Shown here in pieces: positions 1 to 5,911 of a stretch of DNA of 6,869 nucleotides (its first letter is position 1; every line of letters starts with the position of its first letter). The stretch is taken from positions 1-6,869 of the forward strand of contig CANQHY010000066.1 in the NCBI GenBank assembly GCA_947623975.1. Direction: 5' to 3'. Under the pieces are notes generated by a model that was given only the letters and a program-made list of their open reading frames with translations, did no database searches and had not been told where the DNA came from. This DNA is from an uncultured Bacilli bacterium. Lineage in GTDB: Bacteria > Bacillota_I > Bacilli_A > RF39 > UBA660. Position numbers and translations under genes: made by a program.

Positions 1-686
1 TTGCCTTTAGTTCAAATTTTAATTCAATCGGTATGGATAAAAAATATGTAGGTTATATGTATGGAACAAGTGATGATCCTTATGCAAATACAACCAATTC
101 AACAATAAAGGGAGCATTGGAATATTGGTTTGAAGGTAAAAGTAAAATTGGTTCTACTGATTTATCATATACAAATTTAGTTCCATATGAAGAAGAATAC
201 TTAGAAGATGCCGTATGGTGTAATGATAGAAGCGAATCGAGTACAAGTGCAACTGAGATACGTTATGGAGCGTACTCTAGAATTTATAGTGGTCCATATA
301 AACCAAGCTTAGAGTGTCCAAGAGGAAATATAGATAAATTTACAGTATCAACTATAAATGGAAATGGGAAATCTCGTCATAAAGTAGGGCTTATTACAGC
401 TGATGAATTAACAATGGGGGGAATTAATTGGAATACAACAAGTAGTGATATAAATACATATCTATATACTGGTAGTAGTTCTTATTGGTGGTCTATTTCA
501 CCTAGCGTATTTAATGCTGCTGGTTCGGGTAGTGCTCACTTATTCCTAGCGGCGGCTTATACCATTAGGCACGGAGGCATCGATGGTAGTAGTTCTACTG
601 GCGTTCGCCCAATGATATCTATTACGGAGGGAGTTAGCGTATCTAGTGGAACTGGTACAGCAGATAATCCTTACGTTATAAGCTAA
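1..686 (+). CDS. C-terminal part of a large surface/secreted protein with a DUF6273-like (C-type-lectin-like) domain; 5' truncated by the window edge
   Basis: The reading frame (first whole codon at 3) is open to the left edge. The ATG at 33 lies inside it with no ribosome site before it, so I take this as the tail of a longer protein. Landmarks in order are WCNDR at 216-230, a second cysteine in LECP near 324-335, GLITADE at 387-407, YWWSISP at 483-503, GVRPMISI at 600-623, and the tail GTGTADNPYVI at 648-680. From memory, this series (CNDR, GLITADE, W-SP, VRP-I-L, GTG-DNPY) is characteristic of DUF6273-like C-terminal domains of surface proteins in gut Firmicutes and RF39-like bacteria, often present in many paralogs. 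The fold is thought to be C-type-lectin/FGE-like, but I cannot verify this here. The function is probably ligand binding or adhesion (inference). The part from about 501 to 610 has composition unlike the rest and may be a hypervariable segment. A terminator follows directly, so this is the last gene of its transcript. Confidence 0.8.
   Translation, partial: AFSSNFNSIGMDKKYVGYMYGTSDDPYANTTNSTIKGALEYWFEGKSKIGSTDLSYTNLVPYEEEYLEDAVWCNDRSESSTSATEIRYGAYSRIYSGPYKPSLECPRGNIDKFTVSTINGNGKSRHKVGLITADELTMGGINWNTTSSDINTYLYTGSSSYWWSISPSVFNAAGSGSAHLFLAAAYTIRHGGIDGSSSTGVRPMISITEGVSVSSGTGTADNPYVIS
483..623 (+). other. Candidate hypervariable segment (DGR variable-region-like)
   Basis: This stretch runs from the conserved YWWSISP to the conserved GVRPMISI near the protein's C-terminus. 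By direct count, 501-610 has 58 G/C in 110 bases (53%) and 19 adenines (17%). For comparison, 61-180 of the same gene has 36 G/C (30%) and 48 adenines (40%) in 120. Codons here are unusual for the window (tcg, gcg gcg, acc, agg, cac, ggc, atc, ggc, cgc). Adenine loss confined to the 3' end of a lectin-fold surface gene, ending in a constant motif, is what adenine-specific mutagenic retrohoming produces. No template repeat or reverse transcriptase lies in the window, so this remains a hypothesis. Composition of a conserved, selected motif is the main alternative. Confidence 0.4.
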
Positions 687-702
687 AATAAATATTTTGT
701 AT

Positions 703-735
703 AAAAGCTTGATTAATAAAATTAATTGAGCTTTT
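703..735 (+). terminator. Rho-independent terminator after the surface-protein gene
   Basis: A 15-bp stem pairs 703-717 with 721-735 around a 3-base AAA loop, with two G-U wobbles (710/728 and 711/727). The right arm ends in a T tract (732-736) and further T-rich sequence follows. It starts 16 bases after the stop codon at 684-686. The A-tract on the left arm would let it act weakly on the other strand as well. Confidence 0.85.
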
Positions 736-776
736 TGTTATATTTTTAAAGCTTTACTTATTAACAATAAACTTAA

Positions 777-805
777 TTGATTTATCGTATTAACGACTGT
801 ATAAT
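777..805 (+). promoter_or_regulatory. Sigma-A-type promoter of the pentapeptide/ABC/lipid-kinase operon
   Basis: The -35 box TTGATT (777-782) and a consensus -10 TATAAT (800-805) are separated by exactly 17 bases. Transcription is expected to start near 812, right at the ribosome site GGTGA (812-816), which gives a leader of only about 10 bases before the ATG at 822. The promoter sits downstream of the terminator at 703-735, so it starts a new transcription unit. Confidence 0.75.
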
Positions 806-811
806 TTATTT

Positions 812-817
812 GGTGAT
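812..817 (+). promoter_or_regulatory. Ribosome binding site that fixes the start of the pentapeptide gene at 822
   Basis: GGTGAT lies 4 bases before ATG 822. The same AGGTGA/GGTGAT type, complementary to the 16S 3' end, precedes the other genes here (2336, 3645, 5190 and 5901 on +, GAGGTG on - at 5023-5018). The in-frame upstream TTG at 777 is rejected because it is the -35 box of the promoter and lies upstream of the expected transcript start. Confidence 0.75.
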
Positions 818-821
818 TAAA

Positions 822-1454
822 ATGAAAGAACTTATTACTAAACCTATATTTGAAGAAGAAATGAACTCTTTAAAACTAGCTAATATTCTAAATACCGATA
901 AAATAAATAATTCTTTATTTAATGAAGAAGAATTGATTGATATAAAAATAAATGCTTTGGAATTTAATGAATGTAAATTAAATAAAATTACAGCTTCTAA
1001 TGCTAAGTTTTTTAATGTCTCATTTGCTGATGTAGAGTTTTCTAATTGTGATTTTTCTAATTCTACTTTTGATTTGTGTTTATTTATAAGATGTTCTTTT
1101 AATAACTGCAAACTTACTGGTATAAATGTTATTAATTCTTCTTTAATTAATGTAAGCTTTAATAGTTCATTAAAATATTCTAATTTTGCTGAATGTAAAT
1201 TTAAAAGAGTTTTATTTAAAGAATGTTTATTGGATGAAGGAAGATTTTTGGAAAGTAATTTTTCTTTTCTTTATTTTGAAAAGTGTAGTATGATTAGAAT
1301 AGAGATTTCAAATTGTAATTTGAAGGGATTAGACTTATCTAGTGATGATATTGACGGAATAAAGGTAAATCCTTTTGAACTTAAAGGGCTTATCGTTAAT
1401 AGTTATCAAGCTACTTTAATTGCTAGAATGTTGGGAATAGTTATAGAAGGGTAG
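822..1454 (+). CDS. Qnr-like pentapeptide-repeat protein (210 aa)
   Basis: This is a cytoplasmic protein with no signal peptide, predicted to form a right-handed quadrilateral beta-helix. After an N-terminal segment of about 40 residues, the centre residue of each pentapeptide (F, L, I, V, M, one A) recurs every five residues at 43, 48, 53 and so on to 113, giving 15 repeats. The register then slips by one residue, and 12 more repeats run from 117 to 172. All nine cysteines (51, 76, 86, 91, 96, 125, 135, 155, 165) fall two residues before a centre, so they stack on one face position. The tail (about 185-210, including SYQATLIARMLGIVIEG) resembles the C-terminal dimer-forming helix of Qnr proteins, and the length is close to Qnr's roughly 218 residues. 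Qnr/MfpA/McbG proteins mimic DNA and protect gyrase and topoisomerase IV from poisons; that function is inferred here. It is the first gene of the operon, 6 bases ahead of the ABC ATPase. Family assignment is secure; gyrase protection is only plausible. Confidence 0.88.
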   Translation: MKELITKPIFEEEMNSLKLANILNTDKINNSLFNEEELIDIKINALEFNECKLNKITASNAKFFNVSFADVEFSNCDFSNSTFDLCLFIRCSFNNCKLTGINVINSSLINVSFNSSLKYSNFAECKFKRVLFKECLLDEGRFLESNFSFLYFEKCSMIRIEISNCNLKGLDLSSDDIDGIKVNPFELKGLIVNSYQATLIARMLGIVIEG

Positions 1455-1460
1455 GATAAT

Positions 1461-2351
1461 ATGCTAAGTGTTAAAAATATTGTTAAATATTATGGTAGTA
1501 ACTGTGCTGTAAATGGCTTATCATTTGATGTTAAAAATGGTGAAATATTCGGTCTTCTTGGTGAAAACGGTGCAGGAAAAACGACAACTTTTAGAATTAT
1601 TATGGGACTTTTAGATAGTGATTCTGGAACAGTTACGTTAGATGGTAAAAAAATTGATTATACCGTTACAGATAAAATAGGTTTTCTAACTGAAGAGAGA
1701 AGCCTACTTACTAAAATGACTGTGAAAGAGCAATTGCTTTACTATGGTGCCTTAAAAGGAATGAGTGAAGAAAAAATTCTTAAAAAGATGGATCTTTTAT
1801 TAAAAGAATTTGAAATAGAAGAATATAAAAATAGAAAAATAAAAGAATTATCTAAAGGTAATCAACAAAAAATACAATTTATTGCTGCTGTAATGAATGA
1901 TCCTAAACTTTTAATATTAGATGAACCATTTACAGGACTTGATCCGATAAACGTTGAAATGTTTAAGAAACATATTAGACTATTACAAAATAAAGGTTGC
2001 TCAATAATTTTTTCTTCTCATCAAATGGAACATATTGAAGAATTTTGTGAAAAACTAGTTATTTTAGTAAAAGGTAAAAGTATTCTTGAAGGATATATTA
2101 AAGATATAAAAAAAGATTATCAAAAACAGAACATATTTATACGTGGTGATATAGATATTGATGAAATAAAGAAAATAGATGGTGTTATTTCCGTTTCTAA
2201 AAAACTTGATGATTATGTTATAAAAATAGAAAACGATAAAATAGTAGAGAAGGTATTTAAAAAAATATCTAATTGCAATATAACTAAATTTTTAGTAGAA
2301 GAAGCAAGTCTTAATGAGATATTCATTGCTAAAGTAGGTGAAGCTAAATGA
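1461..2351 (+). CDS. ABC transporter ATP-binding protein, NatA/YhaQ-like (296 aa)
   Basis: This is the ATPase that powers the exporter completed by the next gene. Walker A is GENGAGKT (34-41), the signature is LSKGNQQK (130-137), Walker B is LLILDEP with catalytic Glu155, the D-loop is GLDP (159-162), and the switch histidine is H187 in SSHQM. The Q-loop position reads GFLTEERS (74-81), with glutamate in place of glutamine. This is the usual GYLPEER form of the NatA/YhaQ branch, so it is not a defect. Residues of about 215-290 form the DUF4162-type C-terminal extension of that branch. The start ATG follows the previous stop by 6 bases, with a weak TAGGAT ribosome site. The stop TGA overlaps the permease start (ATGA). 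The substrate cannot be read from sequence: NatAB exports sodium in Bacillus, while relatives handle peptides, antibiotics or unknown compounds. Confidence 0.93.
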   Translation: MLSVKNIVKYYGSNCAVNGLSFDVKNGEIFGLLGENGAGKTTTFRIIMGLLDSDSGTVTLDGKKIDYTVTDKIGFLTEERSLLTKMTVKEQLLYYGALKGMSEEKILKKMDLLLKEFEIEEYKNRKIKELSKGNQQKIQFIAAVMNDPKLLILDEPFTGLDPINVEMFKKHIRLLQNKGCSIIFSSHQMEHIEEFCEKLVILVKGKSILEGYIKDIKKDYQKQNIFIRGDIDIDEIKKIDGVISVSKKLDDYVIKIENDKIVEKVFKKISNCNITKFLVEEASLNEIFIAKVGEAK

Positions 2352-3646
2352 TGAATAAGTTTATGTTTTTAGTAACACATGGATTAAAGAAAAAATTAAA
2401 ATCTAAAGCTTTTATAATTTCTAATATCATTCTTTTTGTACTTTTAATTGCTGTTACTAATGTTGATACAATTATTAATTTTTTTGGTGGGGACTTTAAT
2501 GACAGTTTTAATATTTATGTAATAGATGATGCGGGTTGCTTCGAAACTTTTAAGAGTAATTACGAAAATATTAACAGTGATATTGATAACAGGCAGGTAG
2601 AAATAATAAATTCTAATAAAGATAGAAAAGAATTACAAGATGAAATTGATGATAGTGATGATATAATTGTAGAGCTTTTACAGGATCGCGAATATTATTT
2701 AACAGCTTCCATTATAAGTGATGGCTATATAGATACACTAATTTATCAAAGTATTGTTCAAAGTATCAATAATACTAAGTATACACTTGCTTTAAGTAAT
2801 AGTAATATCGATAAAGAAGAACTTATGAAAATTGAAAGTCCAGTTAATATTTCCAGAATTATAATTGATGAAGAAAAAAATTCTGAAGAAGAAAGCGAAA
2901 ACATGATAATGTCAGTAGTATTTCCAACTTTAATTTTACCTTTCTTTATGTTAATAATATTACTTGTGCAAATGATTGGTAGTGAAATAAACGAAGAAAA
3001 ATCTACCCGAAGTATGGAAGTAATAATATCAAATGTTTCTGCTAAAACGCATTTCTTTTCAAAATTACTTTCTAATAATTTATTTATTATTTTTCAAGGT
3101 TTTCTTTTATTCTTATATGTAGCTCTTGGTCTTTTAATAAGAAATTTATTACCAGGATCTAGTAGTATTATTAATGATATAGGAAGCATTTTCCAGGGTA
3201 TTAATATATCTAGTTTTATGGATAAATTAATCTATGTTATACCAGTTACATTGGTACTTATGGTTCTATCGTTTGTAGGATATTCTTTAATTGCAGGTAT
3301 TCTTGCTAGTATGACAGTAAGTGCTGAGGATTTTCAACAAGTACAAACTCCTATAATGATAATTCTTTTGATAAGTTATTATCTATCAGTAATGGCTGGA
3401 ATGTTTAATGGTAGCATATTTATAAAAATAATTAGTTATTTTCCACTTATATCTTGTCTTTTAGCACCAGCTCTTTTGGTTATTGGGCAAGTTGGATTTA
3501 TTGATATATTTATTTCGATAGCAGTTTTAGTAATTTTCATCTTGTTGTTAACAAAATATGGTCTAAGAGTATATAAAATAGGAATACTTAATTATTCTAC
3601 AGATAAGTTATGGACAAAAGTATTTAAAGCTATTAGAAAAAATTAG
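2348..3646 (+). CDS. ABC-2 type exporter permease, NatB/YhaP-like (432 aa)
   Basis: This is the membrane half of the exporter. A basic N-terminus and first membrane helix (about 21-40) are followed by a large acidic domain outside the membrane (about 45-185). A cluster of helices comes next, at roughly 187-211, 241-265, 293-320, 333-355, 360-380 and 383-403. This one-plus-six layout with a large first loop is typical of NatB/YhaP (COG1668-like) permeases. The motif EINEEKSTRSMEVIISNVS (213-231) matches the family's conserved cytoplasmic segment (E-EK-SR-MEVLLSSVSP type). ATG 2348 overlaps the ATPase stop. A ribosome site AGGTGA at 2336-2341, inside the ATPase gene, is 6 bases from it, so it is preferred over the adjacent ATG 2351. 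Translational coupling to the ATPase is expected. No frameshift or missing part is visible. Confidence 0.9.
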   Translation: MMNKFMFLVTHGLKKKLKSKAFIISNIILFVLLIAVTNVDTIINFFGGDFNDSFNIYVIDDAGCFETFKSNYENINSDIDNRQVEIINSNKDRKELQDEIDDSDDIIVELLQDREYYLTASIISDGYIDTLIYQSIVQSINNTKYTLALSNSNIDKEELMKIESPVNISRIIIDEEKNSEEESENMIMSVVFPTLILPFFMLIILLVQMIGSEINEEKSTRSMEVIISNVSAKTHFFSKLLSNNLFIIFQGFLLFLYVALGLLIRNLLPGSSSIINDIGSIFQGINISSFMDKLIYVIPVTLVLMVLSFVGYSLIAGILASMTVSAEDFQQVQTPIMIILLISYYLSVMAGMFNGSIFIKIISYFPLISCLLAPALLVIGQVGFIDIFISIAVLVIFILLLTKYGLRVYKIGILNYSTDKLWTKVFKAIRKN

Positions 3647-3653
3647 GTGCTGT

Positions 3654-4571
3654 ATGAAAAAATGTGCTGTAATTTATAATCCCCATAGTGGGAAGAAACA
3701 TAAAGAAGAATTTATGGATAATTTCTTGAATATTTTATCTTCGCGTGGTTATGAAAGTAAGCTTTATGTTTCAAAATATAAAGGAAATATAATGGAGATA
3801 GTAGAGTCTTTACCAAATGATATTGCACTTGTTATATCGTTAGGAGGAGATGGTACTTTCAATGAATCAATGAGAGGTAATTTCAAGAGAAAAAAAAGAC
3901 TAGTTTTAGCTCATATTCCACTTGGTACTACTAATGATATTGGTAAAATGTTTGGTTATGGTAAGAACGTTTTAAGAAACTTGATGTTATTATTAGACGG
4001 TGAGATTAGAAATGTCGATATTTGTACAATAAATAATGAGCCTTTTGTCTATGTTGCTGGTTTTGGTAAATTTATGAATGTTGCCTATGATACTAATAGT
4101 AAAATAAAAAATAAAATAGGTTATTCTGCTTATTTAATAAATGCTTTAGAAAATCTTTTAAAATTTACTAAAATGCATGAGATAAGTTATGTTATTGATA
4201 ATGAAGAATACAATGGTCTATATTCTTTTATACTTATTGCTAATGCCACGAGAATTGCTGGTATTAGTAATATTTTTGAAGATGTTAAATTAAATGATAA
4301 TAAGTTTGAAATAGTATTTTGTAATATTAGAAAAAGAAAAGATATATTAAAAACTTTATATTATTTGAAAAAAGATGATATAGCTCATGTACCTGGTTTT
4401 TATGTTCATAAGACAGATAATATAAAAATTAAATTTAATGACGAAAAGAAAATAACTTGGTGTATTGATGGTGAAAAATTTGAAACAGAAGACAATAAAG
4501 CTGAGATAGCTATTGATAAAAATGTTCAAATAATGATTCCCAAAACTAATATCGATAAACTATTTTTATAA
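3654..4571 (+). CDS. Diacylglycerol kinase-family lipid kinase (DgkB/YegS-like, 305 aa)
   Basis: The protein is predicted to phosphorylate a lipid such as diacylglycerol at the inner face of the membrane, using ATP. The DAGK catalytic domain is complete: NPHSGK (9-14), the nucleotide loop SLGGDGTFNE (62-71), and PLGTTND (89-95). C-terminal to these is a beta-rich domain with CIDGE (270-274); its Asp272 sits where the catalytic base lies in DgkB-type enzymes (recalled, not aligned). The length of about 300 residues is normal. No signal peptide or membrane helix is seen, as usual for this soluble family. It starts 7 bases after the permease stop, with AGGTG (3645-3649) overlapping that stop, so it is the last gene of the operon before the terminator at 4571. 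Lipid substrate and link to the exporter are unknown. Sphingosine- or undecaprenol-type substrates cannot be excluded. Confidence 0.92.
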   Translation: MKKCAVIYNPHSGKKHKEEFMDNFLNILSSRGYESKLYVSKYKGNIMEIVESLPNDIALVISLGGDGTFNESMRGNFKRKKRLVLAHIPLGTTNDIGKMFGYGKNVLRNLMLLLDGEIRNVDICTINNEPFVYVAGFGKFMNVAYDTNSKIKNKIGYSAYLINALENLLKFTKMHEISYVIDNEEYNGLYSFILIANATRIAGISNIFEDVKLNDNKFEIVFCNIRKRKDILKTLYYLKKDDIAHVPGFYVHKTDNIKIKFNDEKKITWCIDGEKFETEDNKAEIAIDKNVQIMIPKTNIDKLFL

Positions 4572-4607
4572 AAAAATAATGACTATTCTATGTAGCCATT
4601 ATTTTTT
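4571..4607. terminator. Bidirectional terminator between convergent genes
   Basis: The stem pairs 4571-4585 with 4593-4607 (15 positions, one A-C mismatch at 4582/4596) around a 7-base loop. A and T tracts on the two sides give a terminal U run in either direction. On + it begins at the last base of the lipid-kinase stop codon. On - it contains the last codons and stop (TAG, 4585-4583) of the thioredoxin-like gene, so coding sequence and terminator overlap. Confidence 0.8.
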
Positions 4608-5011
4608 AATTTAGATATTATTCTTGTTTTACTTGCTTCGCCATCTATACGTTGCATAATCGATATTTCTTCACCATCTTTAAAGAAAATAGTATTAGGA
4701 GTTCCATTTACCTTATAATCATTATAAAATTCTTCATGTTCATCTCTTGTTAAGTTAGTTAAATTTAATGTATAACCAGTTATTTCATATTCTTCTAACA
4801 CTTCAGTAAGTATAGGAATATAATTTTCGCAGTGTGGACATCCATCTTGGATAACAGCCATAAAAAAAGTCTTTTTTTCCTTTTGCATTTCTTTAAATTC
4901 GCTATAACTTAAATTTACTAGGTATTTACTACTTTGTTCTTCTTTGCCTTTGCAACCAGTAAATAATAATAATCCAATTAGTATAAGTGACAATATTTTT
5001 AGCTTTTTCAC
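4583..5011 (-). CDS. Thioredoxin-like lipoprotein with CPHC active site (142 aa)
   Basis: This is an extracytoplasmic thiol-disulfide protein tethered to the membrane by lipid. The signal peptide has KK, a hydrophobic run, and the lipobox LFTGC with lipidated Cys20. A short linker leads into a thioredoxin fold with active site CPHC (58-61), the DsbA-type dipeptide, and the cis-proline loop GTPNTIFF (103-110, Pro105). I chose GTG 5011 as the start because GAGGTG (5023-5018) is 6 bases upstream and a promoter lies just before it. A longer frame from ATG 5089 would add 26 residues ahead of the signal peptide and cross that promoter. The ATG overlapping the GTG is out of frame. The gene is monocistronic, convergent with the lipid kinase and divergent from the cysteine-containing exported proteins. 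CPHC favours an oxidase/isomerase-like role, but direction of electron flow cannot be told, and no DsbB-like partner is in the window. Confidence 0.88.
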   Translation of the reverse strand: MKKLKILSLILIGLLLFTGCKGKEEQSSKYLVNLSYSEFKEMQKEKKTFFMAVIQDGCPHCENYIPILTEVLEEYEITGYTLNLTNLTRDEHEEFYNDYKVNGTPNTIFFKDGEEISIMQRIDGEASKTRIISKLKNNGYIE

Positions 5012-5017
5012 ATGCAA

Positions 5018-5023
5018 CACCTC
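5018..5023 (-). promoter_or_regulatory. Ribosome binding site fixing the GTG start of the thioredoxin-like gene
   Basis: On the minus strand, GAGGTG is followed after 6 bases by GTG (5011-5009). The protein from that GTG begins MKKLKILSLI, a proper lipoprotein signal start. Confidence 0.75.
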
Positions 5024-5029
5024 TAAAAA

Positions 5030-5058
5030 AGAATACCATATTATTTCAATTATTTCAA
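5030..5058 (-). promoter_or_regulatory. Promoter of the thioredoxin-like lipoprotein gene (extended -10)
   Basis: Read on the minus strand, the -35 box is TTGAAA (5058-5053), followed by a 17-base spacer and the -10 box TATTCT (5035-5030). A TGG precedes the -10, making it an extended -10. The expected transcript start near 5023 falls at the ribosome site, so the leader is about 12 bases. Confidence 0.65.
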
Positions 5059-5093
5059 TAAAACTATTTATGATTTTAATAAAGTCCATAAGG

Positions 5094-5122
5094 ATTATAA
5101 TTTTTATATAATTAAACTACAA
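5094..5122 (-). promoter_or_regulatory. Possible second upstream promoter for the thioredoxin-like gene
   Basis: On the minus strand, TTGTAG (5122-5117), 17 bases, then consensus TATAAT (5099-5094). It would start near 5087 and give a leader of about 75 bases. The -35 is weak and the region is extremely AT-rich, so this could be chance. Confidence 0.35.
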
Positions 5123-5147
5123 CATAGTTATAATCTTTAAAAAACTA

Positions 5148-5176
5148 TTGGAAAAAACTGTGAAATATAGTATACT
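5148..5176 (+). promoter_or_regulatory. Promoter of the exported cysteine-protein gene pair
   Basis: TTGGAA (5148-5153), a 17-base spacer, and TATACT (5171-5176). The transcript would start near 5183, about 17 bases before the GTG start at 5200, which has AGGTGAT at 5190-5196. It is divergent from the promoter at 5030-5058, and the two -35 boxes are about 90 bases apart. Confidence 0.65.
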
Positions 5177-5199
5177 CTAATATAAAGATAGGTGATATT

Positions 5200-5898
5200 G
5201 TGAATAATAAAATAGTTAAAATATTTGCATATTCAATATTTTTGTTGATTTTAATAACGCCAATTGATACTAGTGCTGCAAGGAAATTGTGCGATCAAAA
5301 AGCTTTTAATGAAATGAAATCTATAGCATATAAAATTAATCCAAATTACGAATTACGATTTACAGAAGAAGGAACACATTATTTTGTTTTAACTCTATCT
5401 AATCTGTCCGAAGAAATAGAAGTTGAATTTGGTGGTTCAACTTATTCTTATGATGAAAAAAATCCTGTAATTACTTTAATACCTATGCTTGAAGGCGGAA
5501 ATACTTATGAGTTTAATGTATATGGAGCATATGGTTATCCTTGTGTAGGAGAACTTTTATATACTAAAAAATTAACTATACCTAAATATAATGTTTATAG
5601 CGAGTTAGAGGAATGCATTGAATATGAAGAATTTCCTTTATGCAACAAATGGTATCAAGGAGAAATACCAGATTATAATTATTTCTATGAAAGGTATAAT
5701 CAATATATAGAAAGCTTGAATCCAAGTGATGTGCCAACTGAAAAAGAAGATAAAAATATTTTTGAAATAATAATAGATTTTTATATTGATCATTTAATTA
5801 TTACTTTGCCAGTTACCATAATTTTTATTGGTGGTATTGTGTTTGTTGTAGTAAGACGTATTATAAGACGCAACAAGCGTGTTAAGATTGGTATATAA
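5200..5898 (+). CDS. Exported single-pass membrane protein of unknown function, four cysteines (232 aa)
   Basis: I do not recognise the family. A signal peptide (about 1-27, hydrophobic 8-21, probable cleavage after the SA(A) near 26-27) precedes an extracytoplasmic domain. The region at about 58-130 alternates like a beta-sandwich (HYFVLTLSNL, then GGNTYEFNVYG) and may be Ig/FnIII-like, which is inference. Cysteines are at 31, 115, 139 and 148, an even number that could form two disulfides. An acidic linker (about 171-187) leads to a C-terminal membrane helix (about 198-218) and a strongly basic end (RRIIRRNKRVK), giving a type I topology with the tail inside the cell. The start is GTG, with AGGTGAT 3 bases before it and a promoter upstream; no better ATG exists. 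The next gene follows after 13 bases, so the two are almost certainly co-transcribed. Possible roles include anchoring or partnering the protein encoded next; there is no direct evidence. Confidence 0.8.
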   Translation: MNNKIVKIFAYSIFLLILITPIDTSAARKLCDQKAFNEMKSIAYKINPNYELRFTEEGTHYFVLTLSNLSEEIEVEFGGSTYSYDEKNPVITLIPMLEGGNTYEFNVYGAYGYPCVGELLYTKKLTIPKYNVYSELEECIEYEEFPLCNKWYQGEIPDYNYFYERYNQYIESLNPSDVPTEKEDKNIFEIIIDFYIDHLIITLPVTIIFIGGIVFVVVRRIIRRNKRVKIGI

Positions 5899-5911
5899 GA
5901 AGGTGACATTG

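Noticed and set aside
777..821. An upstream TTG start adding 15 residues to the pentapeptide protein
   Set aside because: The TTG is the -35 box of the promoter, and the expected transcript begins at about 812. ATG 822 has its own ribosome site.
806..1111. A 101-codon open frame on the minus strand opposite the pentapeptide gene
   Set aside because: It lies wholly opposite a gene with an unmistakable repeat pattern, has no ribosome site or promoter of its own, and its translation is compositionally a mirror of that gene.
1675..1710. Glutamate instead of glutamine in the ABC Q-loop, considered as an inactivating change
   Set aside because: The EER form is normal for the NatA/YhaQ branch, and all other nucleotide-binding motifs are intact.
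5012..5089. An upstream ATG start adding 26 residues to the thioredoxin-like protein
   Set aside because: It would bury the lipoprotein signal peptide inside the protein and run through the promoter. GTG 5011 has a good ribosome site.
5093..5135. Perfect 8-base inverted repeat GATTATAA (5093-5100) / TTATAATC (5128-5135) in the divergent promoter region, considered as an operator
   Set aside because: It consists of -10-like A/T sequence, has a 27-base gap and sits in very AT-rich DNA, so chance or promoter identity explains it. No regulator gene is nearby.
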